Source: Actinoallomurus sp050942425
GTDB taxonomy: Bacteria; Actinomycetota; Actinomycetes; Streptosporangiales; Streptosporangiaceae
Assembly: GCF_050942425.1 (NCBI RefSeq)
Contig: NZ_CP192063.1
Span: 1,984,001-2,048,000, forward strand
Direction: 5' to 3'
DNA: 64,000 nucleotides
The notes beneath the pieces are model-generated. The model had not been told where the DNA came from. It saw only the letters and a list, made by a program, of their open reading frames with translations, and did not search any database. Shown here piece after piece: positions 1 to 8,681 of this stretch (position 1 is the stretch's first letter; each line of letters opens with the position of its first letter). The position numbers and the translations under genes are program-made.

Positions 1-676
1 CGCGCAGCGCCAGGTAGACGCGCACCTCGTCGGCGCTGACCTCCAGGCCCTCACCGAACGCCGCGACCCCGGACGGCAGCAGCGCGCCGACGCCTTCGGG
101 CGCCAGCGGCAGCCCGACGTCGGCCGAGCCGACGACCTCCAGGGCCAGCCCGCCGAGCGCCTGCCCGGCCTGCCCGCCGACCATCGCGCCGGACATCTGC
201 CGCATCATGCCGACGAGCGGGCCGGCCACGGCCTTCATCTCCTCGGGCATCGCGTCGCCCATCGAGTCGACCATCCGCGCGGCGATCGGGTCGCAGACCT
301 TCGACCACACCGGCAGGGTGTTCTCGATCCACTCCGACCGGCTCCACGCCTGCGGGTTACGGATGCCCGCCGGGAGGGTGGTCGCCTCGTCCAGCCAGAG
401 GTCGGCCAGCCGCAGCGCCTCGACGACCGCACGGCGCTCGGCGTCGACCACCGAGGGGTCGCCGCGCTCGACGACCGCGTGCCGGGCGACGTCCTTGGCC
501 AAGTCCCAGTTCAGCGGGCCGGTGCTCGCCGACTGACCGGACAGCATGTCGGCGAACTGGTGGAGCATGGCGGCGAAATCCTGCATGCCACCCGCGCCGA
601 AGGGGTCCTGGTTTCCGGGATTGTTCTCATCGCCGGGCTCTCCCGGGCGGTTGAACCCGAAGGGGATGTCGCTCAC
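1..676 (-). CDS. Zinc-dependent metalloprotease, DUF2342 family (N-terminal part, runs off window)
   Basis: A minus-strand reading frame opens at a GTG at 676 and stays open to base 1, giving about 225 residues. The product begins MSDIPFGFNRPGEPGDEN and continues with a helical Met/Gly-rich stretch (PLVGMMRQMSGAMVGGQAGQ). This N-terminus is typical of the actinobacterial DUF2342 putative hydrolases. The HExxH zinc site expected further on lies outside the window, so the catalytic assignment rests on family resemblance only. A GAGGT ribosome-binding site sits about 9 bases before the GTG. The gene is divergent from the SDR gene, with about 90 bp between them for both promoters. Substrate unknown. 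Confidence 0.8.
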   Translation of the reverse strand, partial: MSDIPFGFNRPGEPGDENNPGNQDPFGAGGMQDFAAMLHQFADMLSGQSASTGPLNWDLAKDVARHAVVERGDPSVVDAERRAVVEALRLADLWLDEATTLPAGIRNPQAWSRSEWIENTLPVWSKVCDPIAARMVDSMGDAMPEEMKAVAGPLVGMMRQMSGAMVGGQAGQALGGLALEVVGSADVGLPLAPEGVGALLPSGVAAFGEGLEVSADEVRVYLALR

Positions 677-765
677 AGGCTCGACCTCAGGCAGGATGAA
701 TGGGTCACAACCTTCACGTTAGCCGGTCGACGGCCGGGGGTGTGCGTTAGGAGGACTCGCTCGAC

Positions 766-1851
766 TTGAGTACACGAGAGGTTCGCCCACGGCGTAGTAC
801 GGGGCCGGTCGTCGCCGTCACGGGAGCGGCCGACGGCATCGGACGTGCCCTGGTCGCCCGGCTGGCGGACTCGGGGGACATCAAGAAGGTCGTCGGGCTC
901 GACGACCACCGGGGAGACGTGTCCGGGATCACGTGGCGCGTGGTCGACATCCGCGATCCCCAGCTCGCCAACCGGATCTCCGACGTCGACGTGATCGTCC
1001 ACCTCGACATGGACCTGTCCCCAGACACCGATCACCGCGAGCGCCGCGCGTACAACGTCCGCGGCGCGCAGACCGTGATCACCGCCGCGGCGGCCGTCCG
1101 GGTCCGCCGGGTGATCGTCGTGACCAGCGCCATGGTGTACGGCGCGCAGGCCGACAACGTGGTGCCGCTCCCAGAGGACTCCCCGCTCGCCGCCGAGCCC
1201 GACGACGGGATCGTCGGCGACTTCCTGGAGATCGAGGATCTCGCGGCGATGGCGCCGGTGGCGCACCCCGGCATGACCGTCACGGTCCTGCGGCCCGCCG
1301 CGCTGGTCGGTCCCGGCATCGACACCGTGGTGACCCGGCACTTCGAGGCGCCGCGCCTGCTCACCGTGAAGGGCACCGCCCAGCGCTGGCAGTTCTGCCA
1401 CATCGACGACCTGGTCAGCGCGCTCGAGCTCGCGATCACCGGGGACATCGGCGGCCGCCTCGCGGTCGGCTCCGAAGGCTGGCTCGAACAGGACGACGTC
1501 GAGCAGGTCACCGGGCGGCGGCGGTTCGAGCTCCCGGCGGCGATCACCTTCGGCACCGCGCAGCGGCTGCACCGCATCGGCGTCACCCCGGCGCCGGCCA
1601 CCGACCTGCACTACGTCGTCTACCCCTGGGTGGCCGACTGCGCGACGCTGCGAGCGGCGGGCTGGAAACCGGCGTACGACAACGCCGAGGCGCTGACGGC
1701 GCTGCTGGAGGAGGTCGCCGGACGGCACGCGGTGGTCGGACGCCGGCTGGCCCGCAAGGAGGCCACGATGGCCACGGCCGCGGGCGCGACGGTCGCCGTC
1801 ATCGGCACCGCGGCGATCGTCCGGCGCGCCCGCCGGAAGCGCCGAAGCTAG
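766..1851 (+). CDS. NAD-dependent epimerase/dehydratase family protein (extended SDR)
   Basis: This is a 361-residue extended SDR protein. A Rossmann glycine motif (VTGAADGIGRA) lies near residue 20, followed by an acidic stretch and SAMVYG near residue 123. I do not see the usual YxxxK catalytic pair after that serine: the equivalent stretch reads GDFLEIEDLAA. Nucleotide-sugar epimerase activity is therefore uncertain and a binding or regulatory role is possible. The C-terminus has a hydrophobic stretch (ATAAGATVAVIGTAAIV) followed by Arg/Lys residues, which could anchor it to the membrane. The TTG start is chosen because a clear TAGGAGG lies 11 bases upstream. It is divergent from the DUF2342 gene. 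Confidence 0.82.
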   Translation: MSTREVRPRRSTGPVVAVTGAADGIGRALVARLADSGDIKKVVGLDDHRGDVSGITWRVVDIRDPQLANRISDVDVIVHLDMDLSPDTDHRERRAYNVRGAQTVITAAAAVRVRRVIVVTSAMVYGAQADNVVPLPEDSPLAAEPDDGIVGDFLEIEDLAAMAPVAHPGMTVTVLRPAALVGPGIDTVVTRHFEAPRLLTVKGTAQRWQFCHIDDLVSALELAITGDIGGRLAVGSEGWLEQDDVEQVTGRRRFELPAAITFGTAQRLHRIGVTPAPATDLHYVVYPWVADCATLRAAGWKPAYDNAEALTALLEEVAGRHAVVGRRLARKEATMATAAGATVAVIGTAAIVRRARRKRRS

Positions 1852-2004
1852 CCCCGTCGAGAAGGTCGAGATCTCAGCCGTCGCATCTGCCATGGGCGGC
1901 GGCTGAAAGCCCTCGCGGATGCGGCCGGAACGGCGCGCTCGCCCTCGTGGTTCCGGCCCGCGGGCCCCCCGGCCGACTCCCGGCCAGCGGGTACCGTTCG
2001 TCAC

Positions 2005-2427
2005 GTGGACGTCATCCGGCTCGCCGAACTCCGTGATACCCCGCTGTCCGTCGACGAGGTGCTCGCCGCCGTCGCCGACTCGGGCGCGGGCGGCACGGCG
2101 CTGTTCGTCGGCACCGTACGCGATGAGGATCATCGGCGCGCGGTGGCCGGGCTGTCGTACTCCGCACATCCGAGCGCCGTCGACGTGCTGCGCACGGTGC
2201 TGGAGAAGGTCGCCGCGGAGTTCCCCCTGCGCGCGATCGCCGCGGTGCACCGGGTCGGCGACCTGGAGATCGGCGATCTCGCCGTCGTCGTGGCCGCCGC
2301 CTGCCCGCACCGCGCCGAGGCGTTCGCGGCCTGCCGGATGCTCATCGACGACCTCAAGGCCCAGGTTCCCATCTGGAAGCATCAGCTCTTCACGGATGGG
2401 GGCGACGAATGGGTCGGAGCTGAATGA
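2005..2427 (+). CDS. moaE: Molybdopterin synthase catalytic subunit MoaE
   Basis: The 140-residue product matches MoaE over its full length. MoaE is the large subunit of molybdopterin synthase; with MoaD thiocarboxylate it inserts two sulfurs into precursor Z in cytosolic molybdenum cofactor synthesis. Visible family features are the GGTALFVGTVRD strand near residue 30, the RVGDLEIGD block, and the C-terminal KAQVPIWKHQ motif with the active-site lysines and DGGDEW. It starts at GTG. No moaD or other cofactor gene lies in the window, so its partner must be elsewhere. A small membrane protein gene follows 64 bp downstream. Confidence 0.93.
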   Translation: MDVIRLAELRDTPLSVDEVLAAVADSGAGGTALFVGTVRDEDHRRAVAGLSYSAHPSAVDVLRTVLEKVAAEFPLRAIAAVHRVGDLEIGDLAVVVAAACPHRAEAFAACRMLIDDLKAQVPIWKHQLFTDGGDEWVGAE

Positions 2428-2491
2428 CCTGCGCCGGAGCGGCGCGGCGCGGGTTACCCTGGGTACAACGCTTCGTACCGAGGTGACGCGC

Positions 2492-2683
2492 ATGTCCATT
2501 CTGGCGTGGTGGGCCATCCCGGTGGCCGTGGCTCTGCTCACGGGTGCCGTGCTGACCCTGCGGGGGCGCCGGCTGCCAGTGCGGAGGTCGTTCGAGGAGA
2601 TCGAACACTTCCAGCGGTTCCGCGACGCCATGGAACGGCCGGGTAGCCGGACCAGGCGACGGAGGCCTCGCTCGACCGCGTAG
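2492..2683 (+). CDS. Small membrane protein of unknown function
   Basis: This 63-residue protein starts MSILAWWAIPVAVALLTGAV. It has one N-terminal transmembrane helix (residues 3-24) followed by a basic, Arg-rich cytoplasmic tail with a FEEIEHFQRFRDAMER helix. The ATG at 2492 is chosen because GAGGTG lies just upstream and the hydrophobic segment begins there; the frame is open further 5' but that part overlaps moaE. The gene ends 10 bp before the PDZ protease start, so the two are probably co-transcribed. From memory, similar small proteins precede this protease in other actinobacteria. No function is known to me. Confidence 0.7.
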   Translation: MSILAWWAIPVAVALLTGAVLTLRGRRLPVRRSFEEIEHFQRFRDAMERPGSRTRRRRPRSTA

Positions 2684-2693
2684 GCTTCCGGGC

Positions 2694-3746
2694 ATGTCCC
2701 GCCGTGCTGCCACTCTGGTCGTCGCGAGCCTTTTCATCCTCCTGCTGGGTTTGGCCGCGGCGCTCATGCCCGTCCCGTACGTCGCGCTCCGTCCCGGGCC
2801 GACCTCGGACACGCTGGGCAAACTCGGCAAGGCGCCGCTGATCCAGATCACGGGCGCCAAGACCTACCCGACCGAGGGGCACCTGAACTTCGTCACGGTG
2901 GCCTACCAGGGCGGTCCCGGCAACCGCATCGACCTGCTCACCGCGCTGCGCGGCTGGCTCGACCCGGACGTCTCCGTCGTCCCCGAGGAGACGATCTTCC
3001 CGAAGAACGTCTCCACCAAGAAGGTCGAGCAGGAGAACACCCAGGAGATGACGAACTCCCAGGAGTCCGCCACCGCCGCCGCGATGCACGAGCTGCACCT
3101 GCCGACGACCGTCTCCGTCCTGGTCGACTCCGTGCAGAAGGGTCTGCCGGCGGACGGCCGGCTCCGGCCGGGCGACCAGATCACCGCGATCGACGGCACG
3201 AAGATCAAGGACATCGCCGGGGTCACCGCGACCGTCGGCGCCCGCAAGCCGGGCCAGACCGTGAAGTTCACCGTCAAGCGGGACGGCAAGGAGACCGAGA
3301 TCCCCGTCACCACGGTCGCCTCGCCGGAGAAGACGGGCAAGGCCGTCGTCGGCGTCATCCTGCGGGAGAAGTACCAGTTCCCCGTCACCGTGAAGATCAG
3401 CGTCGGTGACGTCGGCGGCCCCAGCGCCGGGCTGATGTTCTCGCTCGGCATCTACGACAAGCTGACGCCCCAGGACATCACCGGCGGCAAGTTCATCGCC
3501 GGCACGGGGACGATCACGCCGGAGGGCCAGGTCGGGCCGATCGGCGGGATCCAGCAGAAGATGGTCGCCGCCCGCAACGCCGGGGCCACGATCTTCCTCA
3601 CCCCCACGCAGAACTGCGCGGACGCCGTCGCCGCCAAGCCCAAGGGCCTGCGGCTGGTCCGGGTGGACACCATGGACGGCGCCCTGCAGGCCCTGACCGC
3701 CCTGCGGACCGGCCAGGGGGCCATCCCCGCCTGCCCCGCCAAGTAG
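2694..3746 (+). CDS. YlbL-type membrane-anchored PDZ and Lon-like S16 serine protease
   Basis: This 350-residue protease has an N-terminal signal-anchor helix (residues 7-27), a PDZ domain (about 125-205, LRPGDQITAIDG) and a C-terminal Lon-type S16 domain. The catalytic dyad is visible: Ser244 in GGPSAGLMF and Lys289 in GGIQQKM, at the spacing expected for Lon proteases. There is no AAA ATPase domain, so it should act without ATP on extracytoplasmic or membrane substrates. It follows the small membrane protein by 10 bp, and a PPA1309 gene converges on it 14 bp downstream. Confidence 0.92.
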   Translation: MSRRAATLVVASLFILLLGLAAALMPVPYVALRPGPTSDTLGKLGKAPLIQITGAKTYPTEGHLNFVTVAYQGGPGNRIDLLTALRGWLDPDVSVVPEETIFPKNVSTKKVEQENTQEMTNSQESATAAAMHELHLPTTVSVLVDSVQKGLPADGRLRPGDQITAIDGTKIKDIAGVTATVGARKPGQTVKFTVKRDGKETEIPVTTVASPEKTGKAVVGVILREKYQFPVTVKISVGDVGGPSAGLMFSLGIYDKLTPQDITGGKFIAGTGTITPEGQVGPIGGIQQKMVAARNAGATIFLTPTQNCADAVAAKPKGLRLVRVDTMDGALQALTALRTGQGAIPACPAK

Positions 3747-3760
3747 GCGGGCGCACCCCC

Positions 3761-4261
3761 TCAGGTCAGGGTCGAGGCCAGGGTGTCCGCCAGGCCGGGG
3801 GCGAGCTCCGGACCGGTCAGCACCTCGTCGTCGCTGTCGTGCCCGCGCAGCCGCATGGCCGAGTGACGGGAGCCGTCGCGCAGCACGCCCACGACGAGCC
3901 GTACGTCCTCGCGGCCGGGATGCTTGGCGGCCCAGGCCACCGGGTCGTCGTCCGGGACCTCATCCTCGGCGCCCTCCGGCAGCAGGATGCGTTCGAGGAT
4001 CAGCACACAGCCGGCGACCTGTTCTGGCCACTCGATGCCGTGGAGGACGTCCTCCATCGGCCGGTCGAGGGGCAGGTCGGGCTGTTCGAGGGCCGCGATG
4101 CCGTCGGGCTCGTCCGGGACGCCGAGCTGACGGGCGAGCTCCGGCTCGGTCCGGTTGAGCTCGGGGGCCTCCACCAGGGCGTACAGCCGGGGCGGGGCGT
4201 CCCAGCCGGCGACGGCGGCGTGCCGTTCGAGATCGCGCACTACCTCTTCCAGTCGGGTCAT
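3761..4261 (-). CDS. PPA1309 family protein
   Basis: A 166-residue acidic cytosolic protein beginning MTRLEEVVRDLERHAAVAGWD. The blocks APPRLYALVEA, PEQVAGCVLILERILLPEG and the arginine-containing DGSRHSAMRLRGHD are characteristic of the actinobacterial PPA1309 family, whose function is not established. It converges on the Lon-like protease and is divergent from the UPF0182 gene, an arrangement I recall from other actinobacteria. No catalytic motif or membrane segment is visible. Confidence 0.88.
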   Translation of the reverse strand: MTRLEEVVRDLERHAAVAGWDAPPRLYALVEAPELNRTEPELARQLGVPDEPDGIAALEQPDLPLDRPMEDVLHGIEWPEQVAGCVLILERILLPEGAEDEVPDDDPVAWAAKHPGREDVRLVVGVLRDGSRHSAMRLRGHDSDDEVLTGPELAPGLADTLASTLT

Positions 4262-4373
4262 CCGCCCATTTTTTCACCCTTGCCGGCCCGCTTTCGGCCA
4301 CAGGCGTACAGCCGGGCGCGGGAACCCGGACCGGCCTCGGTAAGTTGCCCTCAGAGACACCCGGCGAAGGGAA

Positions 4374-7298
4374 GTGGCCGTGACCTTCCGAAGCCCCGGC
4401 TTTGGCGGCCGGATCCGCGTGGGCCGATCACGGCTGCTGCTGCGCGTGATCGTGATCCTGGCGATCCTCGTCGCGCTCTTCTTCGCGTTCACCGCGATCT
4501 GGACCGACGTGCTGTGGTACCGCTCCGTCGGCTTCTCCTCGGTGTACACCAAGCAGCTCACGACGCGCCTCACACTGTTCCTGTGCGCCGGTGTGCTGAT
4601 GATCCTCATCCTGGGCGTCAACATCGTCATCGCCTACCGGGTGCGCCCCCCGTACCGGCCCGTTTCGGTGGAGCAGCAGGGCCTCGACCGGTACCGCGCG
4701 GCGCTCGACCCCCACCGCCGGCTGATCGTCGCCGGGGTGCTGACGCTGGCCGGCCTGCTCGCCGGGTCGTCGCTGGCCGGTCAGTGGCGCACCTGGCTGG
4801 CGTTCCTGAACCGGCGGCCGTTCCACATCAAGGACCCGCAGTTCCACAAGGACATCTCGTTCTTTGTCTTCACCTACCCGCTGCTGCGGCTGGTGCTCGG
4901 CTTCCTGTTCGCCGCGGTGATCCTGGCGTTCGTCGCGGCGCTGATCGTGCACTACCTGTACGGCGGACTGCGGCTCCAGGGGCCGGGGGAGCGGGTCGGC
5001 ACGGCGGCGCGGGCCCACCTGTCGGTGCTGTTCGGCGTCTTCGTGCTGCTGAAGGCCGTCGCGTACTGGTTCGACCGATGGGGCCTGGCCGACTCCCAGC
5101 GCGGGGTCGTCACCGGCCCGTCGTACACCGACGTCAACGCCGTGCTGCCGGCCAAGACGATCCTCGCGGTGATCGCGCTGATCTGCGCGCTGATGTTCTT
5201 CGCCACCCTCGTCCGGCGCGGCGCCATGCTGCCCGGCATGGCGTTCGGCCTGCTCGTGCTGTCGGCCATCCTCATCGGCGGCGTCTACCCGCTGCTGATC
5301 CAGACCTTCCAGGTCAAGCCGAACGAGGTCGACAAGGAGTCGAAGTACATCGGCCGCAACATCGTCGCCACTCGCCAGGCGTACGGCGTGGGGAAGACCC
5401 AGGTCACCGACTACGTGCCGAGCACCAAGCTGTCGCCGGAACAGGCGAAGCAGGAGACCTCGACCCTGCCCAACGTGCGCCTGCTCGACCCCGCCGTCGT
5501 CTCGCCGACCTACCAGCAGCTGCAGCAGATCAAGGGCTTCTACAAGTTCCCCAACCCGCTCGACATCGACCGGTACCCGGGCGACGGCGGCGCCCTGCGC
5601 GACACCGTCGTCGCGGTACGGGAGATCGATGGACCGCCGTCCGGGCAGGTCAACTGGATCAACAGCCACCTCGTCTACACGCACGGGTACGGCTTCGTCG
5701 CCGCGCCCGGCAACCAGGTCGACGTCCAGGGCGCGCCGGTCTTCACCGAGAAGGACATCCCGCCGACCGGGACGCTGGGCGTCACCCAGCCGCGCGTCTA
5801 CTTCGGCGAGCGCTCGCCCGGCTACTCCATCGTCGGCGGTGCCGGTCAGCGGGAGCTGGACTACCCCAACGACAAGAGCCCCACCGGGCAGACCAACACC
5901 TCCTACGACGGCAAGGGCGGCGTCCCGATCGGCTCGCTGTTCAACCGGACGCTGTACGCCCTGCGGTTCAAGGAGAAGAACCTCCTGCTGTCCGGCGCGA
6001 TCAACTCGCAGTCGCGCATCCTGTACGACCGCACGCCCCGCGAGCGCGTGCAGAAGGCCGCGCCGTGGCTGAAGGTCGACGGCAACCCCTACCCCGCCGT
6101 CGTCGGCGGGAAGATCGTGTGGATCGTCGACGGCTACACCACCGCCTCGGAGTACCCCTACTCGGAGCGCACCAGCCTCGACGAGGCGACCCGGGACACC
6201 AACACCCAGAGCCGCGTGTCGGTCGCGGCCCAGGCCGGGGACCGCATCAACTACATGCGCAACTCGGTGAAGGCCACCGTCGACGCGTACGACGGCACGG
6301 TGACGCTCTACGCCTGGGACCGGACCGACCCGGTGCTCCAGACCTGGATGAAGGCCTTCCCCGGCACCGTGCAGCCGCAGTCGGCCATCCCGGCCGACCT
6401 GCTGCCGCACCTGCGGTACCCGGAGGACCTGTTCAAGGTCCAGCGCGGCATCCTCGCCCGTTACCACGTCGAGAACCCGCAGGCGTTCTACGGCGGCGGC
6501 GACTTCTGGCAGATCCCCAACGACCCGACGAGCGACGGCACCGTCGAGCCGCCGTACTACCTGAGCGTCAAGATGCCCGGCCAGAACGCCCCCGGCTTCT
6601 CGCTGACCTCGACGTTCACCCCGAAGGGCAAGGTCACCAACCTCACCGCGTTCATGGCCGTGGACAGCGTGCCGACCAGCCCGACGTACGGGCAGATCCG
6701 CATCCTCCAGGTGCCGCGCAGCCAGGTGACTCCCGGCCCGGAGCAGGTCCAGAACACCTTCGAGAACAACCCGACGGTGTCGCAGCAGCTGACCCTGCTG
6801 CGCGGGCCCGGCTCGAAGACGGTGAGCGGCAACCTGCTGACGCTGCCGTTCGGCGGCGGCTTCCTGTACGTCGAACCCGTCTACCTGCAGGCCAACGCCG
6901 GGGCCGGCGCCTACCCGCTGCTGAAACGCGTCCTCGTCTCGTACGGCAACGACATCGGCTTCGGCGCCACGCTCCAGGACGCGCTGAGCCAGGTGCTCGG
7001 CGGCGGCGCGGCGGCACCGACCGGCGGACCGCCGCTGCAGTCCAGCGCGGACATCCGCGCGGCGATCGAGGCGGCCAACCGGGCGTACGCCGACGCACAG
7101 ACCGCCCTGACCAAGGGCGACTGGACGTCGTACGGCGAGGCGCAGAAGCGGCTCAAGGCGGCGCTGGACGAGCTGGCCCGGCTGCAGAAGCAGAGCAGCG
7201 CCAAACCGGCGCCGACGACCCCACCCGCCACACCGAAGCCGACGGGCCCGGCCACCCCGCCCGCGGCGCCCACACCCACCCCGAAGCCGACCCGGTGA
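4374..7298 (+). CDS. UPF0182 family large membrane protein
   Basis: This 974-residue protein has about seven hydrophobic helices in its first 320 residues (for example LLLRVIVILAILVALFFAFT near residue 22), then a large domain predicted outside the membrane, then a Pro/Thr/Lys-rich tail. Length, helix pattern and sequence (VLWYRSVGFSSVYTKQL, the FHIKDPQFHKDISFFVF loop) fit UPF0182, a conserved actinobacterial family without an assigned reaction. The GTG start at 4374 is preceded by GAAGGGAAG. A long Ala-rich helical segment near residues 900-945 precedes the Pro-rich tail. It appears to be a single-gene unit, with the tRNA gene just downstream. Confidence 0.92.
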   Translation: MAVTFRSPGFGGRIRVGRSRLLLRVIVILAILVALFFAFTAIWTDVLWYRSVGFSSVYTKQLTTRLTLFLCAGVLMILILGVNIVIAYRVRPPYRPVSVEQQGLDRYRAALDPHRRLIVAGVLTLAGLLAGSSLAGQWRTWLAFLNRRPFHIKDPQFHKDISFFVFTYPLLRLVLGFLFAAVILAFVAALIVHYLYGGLRLQGPGERVGTAARAHLSVLFGVFVLLKAVAYWFDRWGLADSQRGVVTGPSYTDVNAVLPAKTILAVIALICALMFFATLVRRGAMLPGMAFGLLVLSAILIGGVYPLLIQTFQVKPNEVDKESKYIGRNIVATRQAYGVGKTQVTDYVPSTKLSPEQAKQETSTLPNVRLLDPAVVSPTYQQLQQIKGFYKFPNPLDIDRYPGDGGALRDTVVAVREIDGPPSGQVNWINSHLVYTHGYGFVAAPGNQVDVQGAPVFTEKDIPPTGTLGVTQPRVYFGERSPGYSIVGGAGQRELDYPNDKSPTGQTNTSYDGKGGVPIGSLFNRTLYALRFKEKNLLLSGAINSQSRILYDRTPRERVQKAAPWLKVDGNPYPAVVGGKIVWIVDGYTTASEYPYSERTSLDEATRDTNTQSRVSVAAQAGDRINYMRNSVKATVDAYDGTVTLYAWDRTDPVLQTWMKAFPGTVQPQSAIPADLLPHLRYPEDLFKVQRGILARYHVENPQAFYGGGDFWQIPNDPTSDGTVEPPYYLSVKMPGQNAPGFSLTSTFTPKGKVTNLTAFMAVDSVPTSPTYGQIRILQVPRSQVTPGPEQVQNTFENNPTVSQQLTLLRGPGSKTVSGNLLTLPFGGGFLYVEPVYLQANAGAGAYPLLKRVLVSYGNDIGFGATLQDALSQVLGGGAAAPTGGPPLQSSADIRAAIEAANRAYADAQTALTKGDWTSYGEAQKRLKAALDELARLQKQSSAKPAPTTPPATPKPTGPATPPAAPTPTPKPTR

Positions 7299-7330
7299 AC
7301 GGCGGTCGACGGCGGGGGAACGGTATCGAT

Positions 7331-7359
7331 TTGCACGCCGCTCACGGGACCCATAGAGT
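7331..7359 (+). promoter_or_regulatory. Promoter of first initiator tRNA gene
   Basis: TTGCAC (7331-7336) and TAGAGT (7354-7359) are separated by 17 bases and end 11 bases before the tRNA. The sequence TATCGATTTGC spanning the -35 box recurs at the second tRNA copy with the same spacing, which supports a housekeeping sigma-70 promoter kept with each copy. Confidence 0.7.
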
Positions 7360-7370
7360 TAAGCCATCGC

Positions 7371-7447
7371 CGCGGGGTGGAGCAGCTCGGTAGCTCGCTG
7401 GGCTCATAACCCAGAGGTCGCAGGTTCAAATCCTGCCCCCGCTACCA
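7371..7447 (+). tRNA. Initiator tRNA-Met (CAT), copy 1
   Basis: A 77-nt cloverleaf with encoded CCA. The anticodon loop reads CTCATAA, giving anticodon CAT. The acceptor stem starts CGCGGGG and ends CCCCGCT-A-CCA, so position 1 (C) faces T and does not pair. That unpaired first position and the three G-C pairs flanking the anticodon loop mark it as tRNA-fMet, not elongator tRNA-Met. The T arm GGTTCAAATCC is standard. An identical copy is at 9013-9089. Confidence 0.96.
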
Positions 7448-7451
7448 GGCC

Positions 7452-7490
7452 AAGGGGCCCGGAGGATCATCCTCCGGGCCCCTTGTTCAT
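7452..7490 (+). terminator. Terminator after tRNA-fMet copy 1
   Basis: A perfect 15-bp stem (AAGGGGCCCGGAGGA paired with its complement at 7470-7484) with a 3-base loop starts 4 bases after the tRNA. It is followed by a weak T-rich stretch. This fits rho-independent termination of a monocistronic tRNA transcript. Confidence 0.8.
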
Positions 7491-7533
7491 TGATCAGCTT
7501 GCGCCTCCCCGGGCCGGGCCGGAGGCTTGAGTC

Positions 7534-8175
7534 ATGGTCTCTCGGCTGCGCTCGCTCACCGACGTCTCGCCCGCCGCGTGGATCGAAGAGGGGACCGGCG
7601 ACTTCGACTCCGGCGTGCACGCCCTGCTCCCCGGAGGGTTCGAGGCGTACGCGCGGTTGCCGCATCCCACGGAGTCCGCGGACGGGCGGATGCTGCGCTG
7701 GAGCGAGGTGGCGGAGCGATCGGGGAGCGTCGTCGGCTCCCGGACGCGGTTCACGGACATCGCCGGCCCGGAGGACGAAGAGCCCTGGGCGGGGTCGTTC
7801 CCCGCGGCGCTGCTGCCGGTCCTCTGCGAGATCCTGGCGGCGCACACGACCACGCCGCAGGAGTGCTACTTCGGCCTGTGGGACGGCTGGGGCTGGCTCG
7901 ACGCCGACGGCCCGAAGATCCACCTGCCGGGACGCGACTACCTGCTGTTCGCGGGCCCGCTCGACGCCGCGACGGAGATGGGGGACCGAGGCGACGGTTA
8001 CTTCTTTCCCCAGTCCCCGAACCTCTTCTGGCCGCGGGACCGGGCCTGGTGCGTGGCGACCGACGTCGACCTGGACGCCACCTATGTGGGCGGATCCGCC
8101 CGCCTGGCCGAGGACCTGACGGGCGGAGCACGCATCGAGGCGCTATCGGCCGAGCTGTCCGATCCGCTCGGCTGA
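7534..8175 (+). CDS. Conserved hypothetical protein
   Basis: A 213-residue soluble protein starting MVSRLRSLTDVSPAAWIEE. It is rich in Trp, Gly and acidic residues (FGLWDGWGWLDADGPKIHLPGR, near residues 112-133) and shows no signal peptide or membrane segment. I recognise it as the kind of conserved hypothetical found in many actinomycetes but cannot name a family or function. It lies between the two initiator tRNA genes and converges on the secreted protein gene 5 bp downstream. The ATG start is the first in frame and gives a sensible N-terminus. Confidence 0.75.
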   Translation: MVSRLRSLTDVSPAAWIEEGTGDFDSGVHALLPGGFEAYARLPHPTESADGRMLRWSEVAERSGSVVGSRTRFTDIAGPEDEEPWAGSFPAALLPVLCEILAAHTTTPQECYFGLWDGWGWLDADGPKIHLPGRDYLLFAGPLDAATEMGDRGDGYFFPQSPNLFWPRDRAWCVATDVDLDATYVGGSARLAEDLTGGARIEALSAELSDPLG

Positions 8176-8180
8176 CCGCG

Positions 8181-8681
8181 TCACTTCTTCTTGCAGGCCC
8201 CGATGTAGACGGTCTTGCTCTGGGAGCGGACGTTCTTGGACGGCGGCGTGTACCCGGCGGGGAAGACGACCGTCCCGGCGGCGACGCCGGTGTAATTCTG
8301 CTTCTTGACGCAGCGGCGCGCGGCGTTCTGGCTGATCCTGTTCTTGCCGTAGGCCTTCTTCACGCCGCTCTTCTTGTATAGCGACTTCCCCTTGTACAGG
8401 GCCACCTGGATGGCCAGCCCCGACACCTTCTTGCTGCACGTGATGTCGGCCGTGACGTTCACGATGTCGCGGTTCTTCGCGGCCGCGTGGTGCGAGTAGT
8501 GGGGGTTGTGCGTCGTGATCTTGCAGGTGATCACGTCGGCCCGCAGCCCGGGTCCGGCCGCTCGGGTTGCGGTGATGGTGACGGTGGAGTCGGTCGTCGA
8601 GGCGTCGGCGGCGGCACTCATGGTCCCGACCAACGCCGTGGCGATACTGCCGGCCGCGATAACACGAAGAGCAAGCTTCAC
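8181..8681 (-). CDS. Lysine-rich secreted protein of unknown function
   Basis: A 166-residue product starting at GTG 8681 as MKLALRVIAAGSIATALVG, a clear Sec signal peptide that probably ends after ADAS. The mature part is basic, with Lys clusters (KKVSG, YKKSGVKKAYGK, terminal GACKKK) and four cysteines (TCKIT, TCSKK, RRCVKK, GACKKK) that could make two disulfides. GTG 8681 is preferred because GAAGGAA lies 8 bases upstream; an ATG at 8720 in the same frame would add 13 residues but has no good ribosome-binding site. The fold resembles no family I can name. Confidence 0.72.
   Translation of the reverse strand: MKLALRVIAAGSIATALVGTMSAAADASTTDSTVTITATRAAGPGLRADVITCKITTHNPHYSHHAAAKNRDIVNVTADITCSKKVSGLAIQVALYKGKSLYKKSGVKKAYGKNRISQNAARRCVKKQNYTGVAAGTVVFPAGYTPPSKNVRSQSKTVYIGACKKK

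Noticed and set aside
673..2631. Long minus-strand open frame (652 codons) opposite the SDR and moaE genes
   Set aside because: It has the His/Arg/Asp-rich composition of a high-GC shadow frame, no family match, and overlaps three well-supported genes.
4428..6467. Minus-strand frame of 679 codons opposite UPF0182
   Set aside because: Val/Gly/Asp/Arg-rich antisense shadow with no recognisable domain.
3839..7393. Very long plus-strand frame (1,184 codons) overlapping UPF0182
   Set aside because: Same-strand shadow in another frame; Arg/Pro/Gly-biased product, while the UPF0182 frame has a clear family match.
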